A DNA stretch of 64,000 bases from Dorea sp. AM10-31 (GCF_003435815.1 NZ_QTUV01000002.1:372001-436000), one strand, 5' to 3'. Shown: positions 17,286 to 27,708, numbered from the stretch's first letter. Notes: generated from the letters alone by a model not told the origin. Translations and numbers: made by a program.

Positions 17286-18167
17286 CTATACTCTTCCTTC
17301 TTTAAATGCCATCATCATGTCATTTGTAAGGCTTAAATCTTCACGCTCTACCGGCATCTTCTCCCGGTCAAACCATTCTGCCATTGCCAGTTCTTCTCTG
17401 TCGAGATTAATTTCTTCCTCTCCATCCAGATCACAGAAGAATCCCATCAGCAGTGTATCGGAGAAAGACCATGGCTGACTTTTGTAATAACGAATATTTT
17501 TAACCTTCAGGCCTACTTCTTCCATGACTTCTCTTGATACGGTTTCCTCTATCGATTCTCCGATTTCATTAAATCCTGCAAGCAGTGCATAATTTTTATA
17601 ACTTCTGCCTGTGTATTTGGACATCAGGATTCTGTCTCCATGAGTCACACCGATGATCACAGCCGGGCAGATTTTGGGAAATTCCATCAATCCGCACTTC
17701 GGACATTTTAGCATTCTCTCTTTTCCATCTGCTTTCATACGCGTTCCGCAATAACCGCAGAAACGTCTCGTATCATACCAGCGCTGTAACTGCCATCCGG
17801 TAATCGCTGCAAACGCCTGATATTTTGGCTTTGCACTGCGGAAATATTCTACAGCCTTCCACACATATCCGGCTACTTGCAGGCGTTCCACACTCACAGA
17901 TGTATTCACATCATCTACAACTTCCATCTTATCTGTCGTCTTATGATTCAGAAGATAGTACACTTTTTCATCAATCGTGAACAGATAAATAAGTTTCTCC
18001 CCGGCAGTCTCTGACGCTTTGCAGATCTCTGCGACTTTCGGAAATGCAATCTCTCCTTCTGTCACAAGCACTGCTCTTCCATCATAGTAAAGCACATAAT
18101 CCTCTGCTTCCGGTTTCTGTGGTCTGTATGTATTATCATACTGATGTGGTGCAATTTCCTGTATCAT
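17286..18167 (-). CDS. nudC: NAD(+) diphosphatase / NADH pyrophosphatase, Nudix family
   Basis: Hydrolyses NAD(H) to NMN(H) and AMP and may remove NAD caps from RNA. 293 residues. The zinc ribbon uses C137, C140, C155 and C158. The Nudix box (about 198-220) has the form Gx5Ex7REVMEEVG. The NADH-specific motif after it reads SQPWSFSDTLLMGF rather than the canonical SQPWPFPxS, a small deviation in the signature. It follows the parC-like gene by 16 bases, likely the same transcript. Confidence 0.92.
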   Translation of the reverse strand: MIQEIAPHQYDNTYRPQKPEAEDYVLYYDGRAVLVTEGEIAFPKVAEICKASETAGEKLIYLFTIDEKVYYLLNHKTTDKMEVVDDVNTSVSVERLQVAGYVWKAVEYFRSAKPKYQAFAAITGWQLQRWYDTRRFCGYCGTRMKADGKERMLKCPKCGLMEFPKICPAVIIGVTHGDRILMSKYTGRSYKNYALLAGFNEIGESIEETVSREVMEEVGLKVKNIRYYKSQPWSFSDTLLMGFFCDLDGEEEINLDREELAMAEWFDREKMPVEREDLSLTNDMMMAFKEGRV

Positions 18168-18183
18168 TTGTCCATCCCCTTAT

Positions 18184-20424
18184 TTATGCCCTTGTCTTTG
18201 TTCCTGTTCCGTCACGTTTTGCCATTTTCAGTCGATTTAATGTCACTTCTTTTTCTTTGTACATGACCTTTGTCTCGGTTCCTTCTTCAAACAGATAAAC
18301 ATGTTCCAGCTCGTCTTCTTTCCGGAGTTTGATTCCACGCACACCAATTGCACCTTTCTTCTTCTCCGAAACTTCATCTGCCGCAAAACGCAGAAAATAT
18401 CCATCTTTTGTCTGTAAGACGACCTGCTGGTTATCGGTGATCACCTGAATGCTTACTACTGCATCATCTGCCTGTAATTTCGTAGCTGCGATCGTACGCT
18501 TTGCCACCTGGAATTCCTGTCCGTCTACCTTTTTGATCATGCCCTGTTTCGTTGCAAATAATAATTTTGCATAACGGGTTTGTTCTGCATCACAGATATA
18601 AACAATTTCCTCTGCGGTGCTATCATAATTACTTACATTGTCGATTGGCAGACCTTTGTCACGGAATTTTCCGTGCGGCAGATCTAACACTTTGATCTGA
18701 TGCATCTTACCTCCCGCTGTAAATACACACAGTTTTCCGGTATTCATCGCATGCAGGACATATTTATTCTCACTGTCCGCCGCTTCTTTATTTCTCTCAT
18801 ATGTTGCGGCATCTACCGTTCTGGCATAACCGAAACGATCCATCAGGAAGACAACTTCCTGTTCTTCGATCTTATTCTCTTCAAAGACAGCCTCTTCTGC
18901 ATTTTCAATAACAGTCCGTCTCTTTCTGCCGAATTCTTTCTTGATCTGATCTAAATCTTCCATGATCACTGCTGCCATGGAATCATAATTATTCAGAATA
19001 TCTTCGTATTTTGCAATATTTGCAAGCGTCGTCTCATGCTCTTTCATAAGCGCTGCGATTTCCAGACCAATCAGCTTATAGAGCCGCATCTCCAGAATGG
19101 CATTTGCCTGACGTTCTGTAAAACGGAGCATTGCCGCCATTTTTCTGGAAATATTAGATTTAAACTTAATATTTTCCGTAATTCCTTTTGTCAGACATGC
19201 TCTGGCGTCTTTTACAGACTGGCTCCCACGCAGGATCTCAATGATCAGGTCAATGACGTCACATGCCTTGATAAGACCCTCCTGGATCTCTTTTTTATCC
19301 TGCTCTTTCGCAAGCAGATTTTTATATTTTCTCGTTGTTAGCTCAAACTGGAAATCCACATGATGCTCAATGATCCTTTTGAGTCCCATCGTCTCCGGGC
19401 GCCCATTTGCAACAGCAAGCATATTTACGCCAAAGGTATCTTCCAGACGTGTTTTCTTATATAACATGTTTGTCAGATTGGTTACATCTGCACCTTTTTT
19501 CAGTTCAATAACAATCCGGATTCCTTCCTTAGATGACTGATTGGAAATATCTACAATATCACTTGTCTTCTTTGTCTCTACAAGATTGCAGACATCGTTT
19601 AAGAATTTTCCAATTCCGGCTCCGATCATCGTATATGGAATCTCGGAAATGACAAGACGTTTCTTGCCACCTTTCATCTCTTCGACATCCACTTTTCCAC
19701 GAAGTTTGATCTTACCGGTTCCACTTTCATAAATACTCACAAGATCGTCTTTATTTACAACGATTCCTCCTGTCGGAAAATCCGGTCCTTTGATATATTT
19801 CATCAGCTGTCTCGTACTGATATCATCATTTTTCATATATGCTTTGACAGCATCTACAACCTCGGCAAGATTGTGTGTCGGGATACTGGTTGCCATCCCG
19901 ACCGCGATACCTTCCGCACCGTTTACAAGAAGGTTCGGGATACGGACCGGCAAAACTTCCGGCTCTTTCTCTGTCTCATCAAAATTCGGCACGAAATCAA
20001 TAACATCTTTATCCAGGTCAGCCAGATACACTTCCTGCGTAATCTTCGCAAGCCTTGCTTCTGTATAACGCATGGCGGCCGCTCCGTCTCCTTCGATGGA
20101 GCCAAAATTTCCATGTCCGTCTACAAGTATCATTCCTTTTTTAAAATCCTGTGCCATCACGACAAGTGCATCATAAATCGAGCTGTCACCGTGCGGATGA
20201 TATTTACCCATCGTATCCCCAACAATACGGGCGCATTTCCGGTATGGCTTGTCATAGCGGATACCCAGTTCGTGCATATCGTAAAGCGTACGTCTCTGTA
20301 CCGGCTTTAATCCGTCACGTGCATCCGGCAGCGCTCTGGCAACAATAACACTCATCGCATAGTCAATATATGATTTTTTCATCACTTCCGAATACTCGGT
20401 TCTTATGATCTGTGAATCCTGCAT
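18184..20424 (-). CDS. Type IIA DNA topoisomerase subunit A (topoisomerase IV ParC-like)
   Basis: DNA breakage-reunion subunit. 746 residues, shorter than GyrA (about 820-870). The catalytic tyrosine is Y120 in AAAMRYTEARL; the HPHGDSSIYD stretch (76-85) is the quinolone region, with serine at the GyrA S83 position. The C-terminal domain lacks a canonical GyrA box (QRRGGKG); the nearest match is EKKKGAIGV, near residue 695. This argues against a supercoiling gyrase and for a decatenating topoisomerase IV-like enzyme, though annotation pipelines often call it gyrA. It follows its partner subunit gene by 12 bases. Confidence 0.88.
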   Translation of the reverse strand: MQDSQIIRTEYSEVMKKSYIDYAMSVIVARALPDARDGLKPVQRRTLYDMHELGIRYDKPYRKCARIVGDTMGKYHPHGDSSIYDALVVMAQDFKKGMILVDGHGNFGSIEGDGAAAMRYTEARLAKITQEVYLADLDKDVIDFVPNFDETEKEPEVLPVRIPNLLVNGAEGIAVGMATSIPTHNLAEVVDAVKAYMKNDDISTRQLMKYIKGPDFPTGGIVVNKDDLVSIYESGTGKIKLRGKVDVEEMKGGKKRLVISEIPYTMIGAGIGKFLNDVCNLVETKKTSDIVDISNQSSKEGIRIVIELKKGADVTNLTNMLYKKTRLEDTFGVNMLAVANGRPETMGLKRIIEHHVDFQFELTTRKYKNLLAKEQDKKEIQEGLIKACDVIDLIIEILRGSQSVKDARACLTKGITENIKFKSNISRKMAAMLRFTERQANAILEMRLYKLIGLEIAALMKEHETTLANIAKYEDILNNYDSMAAVIMEDLDQIKKEFGRKRRTVIENAEEAVFEENKIEEQEVVFLMDRFGYARTVDAATYERNKEAADSENKYVLHAMNTGKLCVFTAGGKMHQIKVLDLPHGKFRDKGLPIDNVSNYDSTAEEIVYICDAEQTRYAKLLFATKQGMIKKVDGQEFQVAKRTIAATKLQADDAVVSIQVITDNQQVVLQTKDGYFLRFAADEVSEKKKGAIGVRGIKLRKEDELEHVYLFEEGTETKVMYKEKEVTLNRLKMAKRDGTGTKTRA

Positions 20425-20436
20425 CTTTCTTCTCCT

Positions 20437-22359
20437 TTATACGTCCAGTTCTGCCTCTGCAGCATTTTCATAAATAAATTCTCTTCGCGGCGGTACTTCC
20501 GTTCCCATCAACATCTCTGTCACTGCAGAAGCCATTCTCGCATCTTCAATCTCAACTCTTTTTAAAATACGGGTTTCCGGATTCAGTGTTGTCTCCCAGA
20601 GCTGCTCTGCATCCATCTCGCCCAGACCTTTGTACCGCTGCAATGTAAACGGACCTTCGTGTGTCTTCCGGTAACACTCCAGCGCTTTGTCATCGTACAG
20701 ATATTCTTCTTCGCCTTTTTTCGGCATCGCTTTATAAAGTGGCGGCATCGCAATGTAGACATGTCCTTCATCGATCAGTTCTTTCATAAAACGATAGAAC
20801 AATGTAAGAAGCAGTGTCGAAATGTGTGCACCATCCACGTCCGCATCTGCCATGATAATGATCTTATCATAACGGAGTTTGCTGATATCAAAATCATTTC
20901 CATAACCTTCCGAAAAGCCACAGCCGAATGCATTGATCATCGTCTTGATCTCCGCATTTGCAAGCACCTTGTCGATCGTTGCTTTTTCTACATTCAGGAT
21001 CTTACCACGGATCGGCAGGATTGCCTGATACATACGGTCACGCGCTGTTTTTGCAGATCCTCCGGCGGAATCTCCCTCGACAATAAAAATCTCACATTTT
21101 GATGCATCACGGCTTTCACAATTTGCAAGCTTTCCGTTGCTGTCAAAGGAATATTTCTGCTTTGTCAGAAGATTGGTCTTCGCTTTTTCTTCTGTCTTAC
21201 GGATCTTTGCCGCTTTCTCTGCACAGCCGATCACTTTCTTAAGCGTTTCCAGATTACGATCAAAATAACGCACGATTTCATCGCCGGTCACCTTACTTGT
21301 CGCTTTTGCCGCATCCGGGTTATCCAGTTTTGTCTTCGTCTGTCCTTCAAAGCGGGGGTCCGGATGTTTGATGGATACGATTGCAGTCATTCCATTTCGG
21401 ATATCTGCTCCGGTAAAGTTCGCATCTTTATCTTTCAGAATTCCAAGTTCTCTTGCATATTGGTTGATCACGGTCGTAAATGTCGTTTTAAATCCGGTCA
21501 GATGCATTCCGCCTTCACTGTTGTAAATATTATTACAGAAGCCAAGAATGTTTTCATGGAACTCATTGACATACTGGAATGCCACTTCCACTTCAATTCC
21601 GTCCGCAGTTCCTTTAAAATAAACCGGCTCATGGATCTTCTCTTTCTTTCCATTCAGATCCTGGATAAATCCGATGATTCCTTCCGGTTCGTGGTAGGTG
21701 ATCTTCTCTTTTTTTCCATCTCTTAAGTCTTCAAAAACGATCGTCAGCTCTGGATTCAGATATGCCGTTTCATGCATACGGCTTTTTACATCTTCAGCCT
21801 TGAATCTTGTTTTCTCAAAAATCGTTCCATCCGGCAGGAAATTTACTTTTGTTCCGGTTTTTCTTGTTTTTCCAAGTTTTGGAAGAAGACCATCTACCAG
21901 CTCTACGACCGGATTTCCCTTTTCATATCTGTCATGGTGGATATAGCCGTCACGGCTGATCTCCACATCCATATATACGGACAGTGCATTTACAACAGAA
22001 GAACCTACACCGTGCAGACCTCCGCTTGTCTTATATGCCGAGTCATCGAACTTACCACCGGCATGAAGCGTTGTATAGACAAGACGCTCTGCCGGCACAC
22101 CTTTGGCATGCATATCGACCGGCACACCACGTCCATTATCTGCAATCGTGGCAGAACCGTCTTTTTCCAGTGTGACATGAATCTCGCTGCAGTATCCTGC
22201 CAGATGTTCATCTACCGCATTATCTACAATCTCATAGATCAGATGGTTCAGACCTTTTGTAGATACGCTTCCGATATACATTCCCGGTCTTTTTCTTACC
22301 GCTTCCAGACCTTCTAATACTGAAATACTCTCCGCATCATATGTGTTTTTCTTCGCCAT
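20437..22359 (-). CDS. Type IIA DNA topoisomerase subunit B (ParE/GyrB-like ATPase)
   Basis: 640 residues. GHKL ATPase motifs: EIVDNAVDEHLAGY, ADNGRGVPVDMH and GGLHGVGSSVVNALS in the first 125 residues. The TOPRIM domain has IVEGDSAGGSAK (about 428-439) and MADADVDGAHI. It forms a heterotetramer with the downstream A subunit. Because dnaA-linked gyrBA would normally be elsewhere in the chromosome, this pair is probably the second enzyme, topoisomerase IV. Start ATG has GAAGGA upstream. Confidence 0.88.
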   Translation of the reverse strand: MAKKNTYDAESISVLEGLEAVRKRPGMYIGSVSTKGLNHLIYEIVDNAVDEHLAGYCSEIHVTLEKDGSATIADNGRGVPVDMHAKGVPAERLVYTTLHAGGKFDDSAYKTSGGLHGVGSSVVNALSVYMDVEISRDGYIHHDRYEKGNPVVELVDGLLPKLGKTRKTGTKVNFLPDGTIFEKTRFKAEDVKSRMHETAYLNPELTIVFEDLRDGKKEKITYHEPEGIIGFIQDLNGKKEKIHEPVYFKGTADGIEVEVAFQYVNEFHENILGFCNNIYNSEGGMHLTGFKTTFTTVINQYARELGILKDKDANFTGADIRNGMTAIVSIKHPDPRFEGQTKTKLDNPDAAKATSKVTGDEIVRYFDRNLETLKKVIGCAEKAAKIRKTEEKAKTNLLTKQKYSFDSNGKLANCESRDASKCEIFIVEGDSAGGSAKTARDRMYQAILPIRGKILNVEKATIDKVLANAEIKTMINAFGCGFSEGYGNDFDISKLRYDKIIIMADADVDGAHISTLLLTLFYRFMKELIDEGHVYIAMPPLYKAMPKKGEEEYLYDDKALECYRKTHEGPFTLQRYKGLGEMDAEQLWETTLNPETRILKRVEIEDARMASAVTEMLMGTEVPPRREFIYENAAEAELDV

Positions 22360-22461
22360 TCCTTCTATATCCTCTCTCTTTTTTCCACATGTTTCCGTTT
22401 TTTCTATACTTTTCCATACTTTGTATATATTAGCATAAAATCCGGCACGAAGTAAATACTT

Positions 22462-23664
22462 TTATGGATCCACCACCGCATCTAAAAGGTCTGCGAGGAC
22501 TTTCATCGATCTTTGCATTTCTTTTACCGTATTCGTCTGTGCACCTGCCTCGATCAGCAGATATTTGGGCATCAGATGCATATTATAGCGATAACTTTTC
22601 AGATAAATCCTTCTTGTGAAACCAGGGTATTTTTTTGCGGCAGCAAGCTGCATTTGCATGGAAAATGCAAGATTATCCTGTATGTATGGATTCTTAAGAT
22701 AAGCAATATCTCCATTCTTCTTCGTCCGGCTTAGTCCATTAAAGAACATGATCTGTCCGGTTTTCTTTCCATCTATGGATGTCACCAGATGTGTGTTGTT
22801 TCCGACACCGTCTCTGTGCAGATCGATCACAACTTCAATCGACGGATATTTTTTCAGGATTTTCCTCACCTTTACTTCTGCAAGCTGGTATGCACGGCTA
22901 CGATCCATTTTCCCGCCAATCAGATCATACACTCCTTCGTGGTGCATTGTCGGGATCCGGTAAGTATCATTTAACTCTTTCGTCAGAATATCTCCCATAC
23001 CGACAATCGATGTTTTTTTATCTCCCGCTTTGGAATCTTTAAATGCCTCCTGGGAATGGGTATGATAAATTAGAATCTTCGGTTTGCTTCCGTCTTTTCT
23101 GATCTTCATATTCTTTTTCAGAAGTTTTCCGGCATCCAGCTCCTTTGCATCCGTCTTTGTTGTCTGATCTACGGTATAAAAATGGCTGCGCAGATATGCA
23201 TAATTTTTCAGCTTCTTTTCGGATATCTTTGCAGTCTGTGTTTTTTCTGTTTTCTCTTTGTTGTTTTTTACAGTTCCGTCCTCCAGCACTTCATTTTCAT
23301 CTTCTGCCTGTTTCTTTAAAATCAGACGGTAAGTATCTTCATCCTCAACCGCCAGCGTCTTTTCTTCTTCCCCATTTGCCATATATCCGATTGGAAATAA
23401 TAGCTCCATCTGATTGATAAGCCATTTTTCAAAGGATTCTTTTCCTGTTTCTTCTATATACATAAGTTCCGGCATATGCAGCTTCCAGGCACATTTTAAA
23501 ATTTCCCGGTTCACATATTCTCTTCCTTGATATGGATACTTTGTTTTTCTGGCAAGCATAGTTCCTGCCCATGCAGCGGCAAGCAGGCATACTGCCATCA
23601 GAACCATTACTGCCATGCTTTTTCGCTGCCTCTTTCCGGAAGTTCTTCTGCACCAATTTTTCAT
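22462..23664 (-). CDS. spoIIP: Stage II sporulation protein P
   Basis: Cell-wall amidase/endopeptidase that, with SpoIID and SpoIIM, degrades septal peptidoglycan during engulfment. The frame extends to 23745 but the likely start is ATG 23664 (MKNWCRRTSGKR), giving 400 residues: a short basic N-terminus, one membrane anchor (about 16-38), a low-complexity extracytoplasmic linker, and the SpoIIP domain (about 195-395) with metal-binding YHTHSQEAF and VIDLHRDGV. It follows gpr, the standard gpr-spoIIP order. Confidence 0.93.
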   Translation of the reverse strand: MKNWCRRTSGKRQRKSMAVMVLMAVCLLAAAWAGTMLARKTKYPYQGREYVNREILKCAWKLHMPELMYIEETGKESFEKWLINQMELLFPIGYMANGEEEKTLAVEDEDTYRLILKKQAEDENEVLEDGTVKNNKEKTEKTQTAKISEKKLKNYAYLRSHFYTVDQTTKTDAKELDAGKLLKKNMKIRKDGSKPKILIYHTHSQEAFKDSKAGDKKTSIVGMGDILTKELNDTYRIPTMHHEGVYDLIGGKMDRSRAYQLAEVKVRKILKKYPSIEVVIDLHRDGVGNNTHLVTSIDGKKTGQIMFFNGLSRTKKNGDIAYLKNPYIQDNLAFSMQMQLAAAKKYPGFTRRIYLKSYRYNMHLMPKYLLIEAGAQTNTVKEMQRSMKVLADLLDAVVDP

Positions 23665-23713
23665 CTCTTCTCTTTTCTCATATCTTTTCTTAACACTATA
23701 TGATGTGCAATTT

Positions 23714-24634
23714 TTAAATATGTGCCTGTCCGGCAGCAAGAGCATTTAACGCTTCCGAGATTGTATAGCTTGTCCGCTCCATTGTTTCATCGATATCTTT
23801 CGGTGTGACAAACATTCCATACAGATACGGCGGAATCAGATGTTCTTTATTTTCTCTCATTCCTTCGTCACGGCATTTTGCAACATATTCTTCGATAGAA
23901 TCACCTACAATCGTCGCGGCATCAACAACAGTCGGGACACCAATGGCGATTACCGGAACCCCCACCGTCTCCTTTGTGATCGCGTTTCTGTGATTTCCAA
24001 CGCCGGAGCCCGGCGCGATTCCGGTATTTGCAATCTGGATTGTCCGGTTCAGCCTTCTCACACTTCTTGCAGCAAGAGCATCGATTGCAATTACAAAATC
24101 CGGTTCTGTCTCTTCCACAATTCCCCGCACGATCTCTACTGTCTCCATCCCGGTCTGTCCCATGACACCCGGTACAACTGCACTTACGAGCCGGTCCGCC
24201 TCCCCGCCAAGTGCATATTTTCCATATTCTTTCACCAGATGTCTTGTAATATCCAGATGCTCAACAACAAGCGGTCCCAGTGCGTCTGGCGTGACATTCC
24301 GGTTACCCAGTCCAATGATCAGAATACTCTGTCCATCTTCCTTCTCTGGCAGGCACCCCTCAAGTACTTCCATTAATTTCCCTGAAATCTCTCTGTGATA
24401 GCTCTCATCTGCTTCTGCCATTTTCGGTGCTTCCAGCGTGATATAATTTCCTACTGGTTTTCCCATCACTGCAGCACCGTTTTCTGTCTCAATCCGTACT
24501 GTCGTCACACGCACTTCACACATGTCATCATAGGTTTCTTCCACAGCAACTCCAGGAATCTCAATCTGATCCGAGACAAATCGTTCTCTCTGCTCCAGCG
24601 CAAGATCCGTCCGCACATTATATCGATCCATCAT
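23714..24634 (-). CDS. gpr: GPR spore germination endopeptidase
   Basis: Aspartic-type protease that degrades small acid-soluble spore proteins at germination; made in the forespore as a zymogen. I choose ATG 24634 (MMDRYNVRTDLALEQRE) because GGCGG lies eight bases ahead; ATG 24667 is possible and has AGGTG. This gives 306 residues, with the conserved LIIGLGNRNVTPDALGPLVV (about 99-118) and DFVIAIDALAARS (about 174-186) segments. Forespore sigma-F/G control is expected from family knowledge; I could not identify the promoter securely. Confidence 0.92.
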   Translation of the reverse strand: MMDRYNVRTDLALEQRERFVSDQIEIPGVAVEETYDDMCEVRVTTVRIETENGAAVMGKPVGNYITLEAPKMAEADESYHREISGKLMEVLEGCLPEKEDGQSILIIGLGNRNVTPDALGPLVVEHLDITRHLVKEYGKYALGGEADRLVSAVVPGVMGQTGMETVEIVRGIVEETEPDFVIAIDALAARSVRRLNRTIQIANTGIAPGSGVGNHRNAITKETVGVPVIAIGVPTVVDAATIVGDSIEEYVAKCRDEGMRENKEHLIPPYLYGMFVTPKDIDETMERTSYTISEALNALAAGQAHI

Positions 24635-24707
24635 TTTTGTTTCCGCCTTTCTTCTACATTTTTTCACCTGTATTTCCTAGTTTTTACAAATAATTGATAA
24701 ATATGTA

Positions 24708-24736
24708 TTGACAGAAAAGCTTTCGTGACATAAAAT
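24708..24736 (+). promoter_or_regulatory. Sigma-A promoter of rpsT
   Basis: TTGACA (24708-24713), exactly 17 bases, TAAAAT (24731-24736). One of the best promoters in the window, 92 bases before the rpsT start. Confidence 0.88.
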
Positions 24737-24748
24737 AAGTTCGTATGT

Positions 24749-24781
24749 TTCGTTAGAACGTCCGTGTCCGGATCTAACGAA
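24749..24781 (+). promoter_or_regulatory. Leader hairpin of rpsT
   Basis: TTCGTTAGA (24749-24757) pairs perfectly with TCTAACGAA (24773-24781) across a 15-base loop that contains CCGTGTCCGG. It sits in the 5' untranslated region, about 50 bases before the start. S20 regulates its own synthesis in other bacteria; a role here is inference. Confidence 0.6.
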
Positions 24782-24828
24782 CTGGAAAATCGACAACAGA
24801 TCGAAATATTTAATCGGAGGTGGACAGA

Positions 24829-25092
24829 TTGGCTAACATCAAATCTGCAAAGAAAAGAATTTTAGTAAACGAAACAAAGGCTGCTAGAAATAAAGCAATC
24901 AAATCTAAAGTTAAAACTTATGTAAAGAAAGTTGAGACTGCAGTAGCAAAGAAAGATGCTGAAACAGCTAAAGCTGCTTTAAAAGATGCCATTGTTGAAA
25001 TCAACAAAGCTGGAAGCAAAGGTGTTTATCACAAAAATACATGCTCCAGAAAGATTTCCCGTTTAACAAAAGCTGTTAACGGAATTGCTTAA
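24829..25092 (+). CDS. rpsT: 30S ribosomal protein S20 (bS20)
   Basis: Lysine-rich 16S rRNA-binding protein of 87 residues, starting [M]ANIKSAKKRI. A GTG at 24820 is in frame but lies inside the Shine-Dalgarno (GGAGG at 24816-24820). TTG 24829 is eight bases downstream and gives the normal N-terminus. A TTG start is also a known feature of rpsT in some bacteria and lowers initiation, which fits feedback control. Monocistronic on the plus strand with promoter, leader hairpin and terminator, divergent from gpr. Confidence 0.95.
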   Translation: MANIKSAKKRILVNETKAARNKAIKSKVKTYVKKVETAVAKKDAETAKAALKDAIVEINKAGSKGVYHKNTCSRKISRLTKAVNGIA

Positions 25093-25111
25093 TTATAGAA
25101 TGACATATTAA

Positions 25112-25144
25112 AAAAACAGCCATACCGTCATGTGGCTGTTTTTT
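25112..25144. terminator. Terminator of rpsT
   Basis: AACAGCC ... GGCTGTT with TTTTTTT after it on the plus strand and a matching A run before it, so it could also serve the convergent phosphoribosyltransferase gene. Confidence 0.88.
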
Positions 25145-25214
25145 TGTTGCTGTTTTCTCCGTCAGGAACTGTCAGCGACAGTTCCGCCGAGGTTGTTTTT
25201 AATGAATATAACTT

Positions 25215-25859
25215 CTATTCTAACTTAGAATATCCAAAGCTGTTCACGAGCGCTTCTACCCTCTCGCCCTTCTGGCACATTGGACAATTCAGCGAATCAT
25301 AAGCATGATATGCCGGTACGTCTGCACTTGTGAAGATTGTCTTAATCTCCATTCCAGCAACTTTTGTAACAGCACTGAAGATCGAACATACTCCACATAC
25401 ATTTCCACCATAATAAAGAACAGACTCAATGGCACGCATGATTGTCTTTCCGGTTGTAACAGATGCAGCAAGGATCAATACCTGTTGATTCCTAATCATA
25501 CGTAATTTGTTATCACGGAACATGATCTGTCCCTGCATATTGTACTCCGGTGTGATCACAGAAATATTATTCCCCGCACTCAGAGACATCTGGCTCGAAT
25601 TCGCAAGATGCTCTGCCATAAATGTTCCGATCACTTCTGTCTCATCCAGACATACAATCGTATCGATCGTTGCATTCGTCATATATGCATTGGCTAATTC
25701 CTTCGCTGTCTCTTTTGCATTGTTATGACGAGTCTTGACTGTTGACATATCGATATATGTATTCAGATGCGAGTTACTCGTCGCAAAATGTCCTTTCATA
25801 ATTTTAATACGTGCTTTTGGATTTCTGGTGGATCTTAAGTCTTCTAATCTGCTATCCAT
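25215..25859 (-). CDS. Orotate phosphoribosyltransferase-like protein with C-terminal CxxC
   Basis: 214 residues with a type I phosphoribosyltransferase fold. The PRPP loop is recognisable as VLILAASVTTGKTIMRAIES (about 127-146), preceded by a hydrophobic strand; the usual acidic pair of the motif is replaced by AAS, so activity is not assured. A C-terminal CPMC motif (about 194-197) could bind metal. ATG 25859 is preferred over the GTG at 25871 that overlaps the RBS. It is convergent with rpsT; no other pyrimidine genes adjoin it. True substrate unknown. Confidence 0.7.
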   Translation of the reverse strand: MDSRLEDLRSTRNPKARIKIMKGHFATSNSHLNTYIDMSTVKTRHNNAKETAKELANAYMTNATIDTIVCLDETEVIGTFMAEHLANSSQMSLSAGNNISVITPEYNMQGQIMFRDNKLRMIRNQQVLILAASVTTGKTIMRAIESVLYYGGNVCGVCSIFSAVTKVAGMEIKTIFTSADVPAYHAYDSLNCPMCQKGERVEALVNSFGYSKLE

Positions 25860-25902
25860 GATGCTCACCACTCCTTTCTAAATCTATATCCAGATTACCA
25901 CG

Positions 25903-25945
25903 AAAAAAGGACGGCGTAAAGATGAACTTTACACCGTCCGTTATT
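25903..25945 (-). terminator. Terminator between ilvC and the phosphoribosyltransferase gene
   Basis: GGACGG-GTAAAG stem with a five-base loop and a TTTTTT run on the minus strand, about 50 bases after the ilvC stop. Confidence 0.9.
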
Positions 25946-25983
25946 TCTTTTACAGTCAGATTTTAAACGCTTCGACTTACTGA

Positions 25984-27036
<1,053 letters not shown>

Positions 27037-27059
27037 TTATTGTGTTATAAATATATCAT

Positions 27060-27081
27060 TAAACGAAAGTATCTTTCGTTT
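27060..27081 (-). other. Perfect short hairpin between ilvN and ilvC
   Basis: AAACGAAAG ATA CTTTCGTTT, nine base pairs with a tiny loop, 15 bases after the ilvN stop. AT-rich and without a long T run, so it may be a processing or partial termination site that sets the ilvN/ilvC ratio. Confidence 0.55.
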
Positions 27082-27095
27082 AATACCATAAAGTA

Positions 27096-27626
27096 TCACT
27101 CCTGTGTGAGTGTCTCTACATTGCCGTCCTGATCGATGAGTGTTACATCTTTCATGCCACGGTTCAGACCTGTAATTCCGGTTCTTGCAAGTTCCAGAAT
27201 ATCATACCCTCCCAGAAGATTTAAGAAAGCATCCAGTTTGGACTGTGTACCGGTAAGCTCAACCATCAGGGAATCCTTCTCCACATCAACGATCTTCGCA
27301 CGGAAAATATCGGCTACTGAGATGATCTCTGAACGCTCCGACTTGTTTGCCTTTACCTTAACCATAATCAGTTCACGGTAAACGGAATCTGACGGCTCCA
27401 AAACCTTAATCTCAATAATGTCTTCCAGCTTTCTGACCTGCTTTTCAATCTGGGATAAAATCAGTTCATCACCACTTGATACGATTGTTATCCTTGTAAA
27501 CCTTGGATCAGCGGTAACGCCTGCTGTAATGCTGTCAATACTGTATCCCCTTCTACTGAACAATCCTGAAATCCGACTTAAAACTCCTGGATTGTTGTCA
27601 ACTAATAATGAAAAAACTCTCTGCAT
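27096..27626 (-). CDS. ilvN: Acetolactate synthase small (regulatory) subunit
   Basis: 176 residues, the long bacterial form: N-terminal ACT domain (about 2-75, RVFSLLVDNNPGVLSRISGL) and a second ACT-like domain (about 85-160). It binds valine and confers feedback inhibition on the catalytic subunit IlvB. ilvB is not adjacent, so the catalytic partner must be encoded elsewhere. A strong promoter lies 45-80 bases upstream. No T-box or leader-peptide attenuator is visible. Confidence 0.94.
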   Translation of the reverse strand: MQRVFSLLVDNNPGVLSRISGLFSRRGYSIDSITAGVTADPRFTRITIVSSGDELILSQIEKQVRKLEDIIEIKVLEPSDSVYRELIMVKVKANKSERSEIISVADIFRAKIVDVEKDSLMVELTGTQSKLDAFLNLLGGYDILELARTGITGLNRGMKDVTLIDQDGNVETLTQE

Positions 27627-27654
27627 GACTGCACCTCTCTTTCGTTATATTTAA

Positions 27655-27680
27655 AAAACAGAGTGCGTTCTGTTTTTATA
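27655..27680. terminator. Hairpin downstream of the radical SAM gene and at the 5' end of the ilvNC transcript
   Basis: AAAACAGA/TCTGTTTT stem with a six-base loop and T runs in both directions. It lies after the radical SAM stop and also falls just downstream of the ilvN -10 box, so it may terminate one transcript and cap the 5' end of the next. Confidence 0.6.
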
Positions 27681-27708
27681 TAATAGCAATACCTGTCACT
27701 TTTGTCAA
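27680..27708 (-). promoter_or_regulatory. Sigma-A promoter of ilvN-ilvC
   Basis: On the minus strand TTGACA (27703-27708), 17 bases, TATTAT (27680-27685). It points at ilvN and would start transcription near 27673, giving a leader of about 45 bases. Confidence 0.85.
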
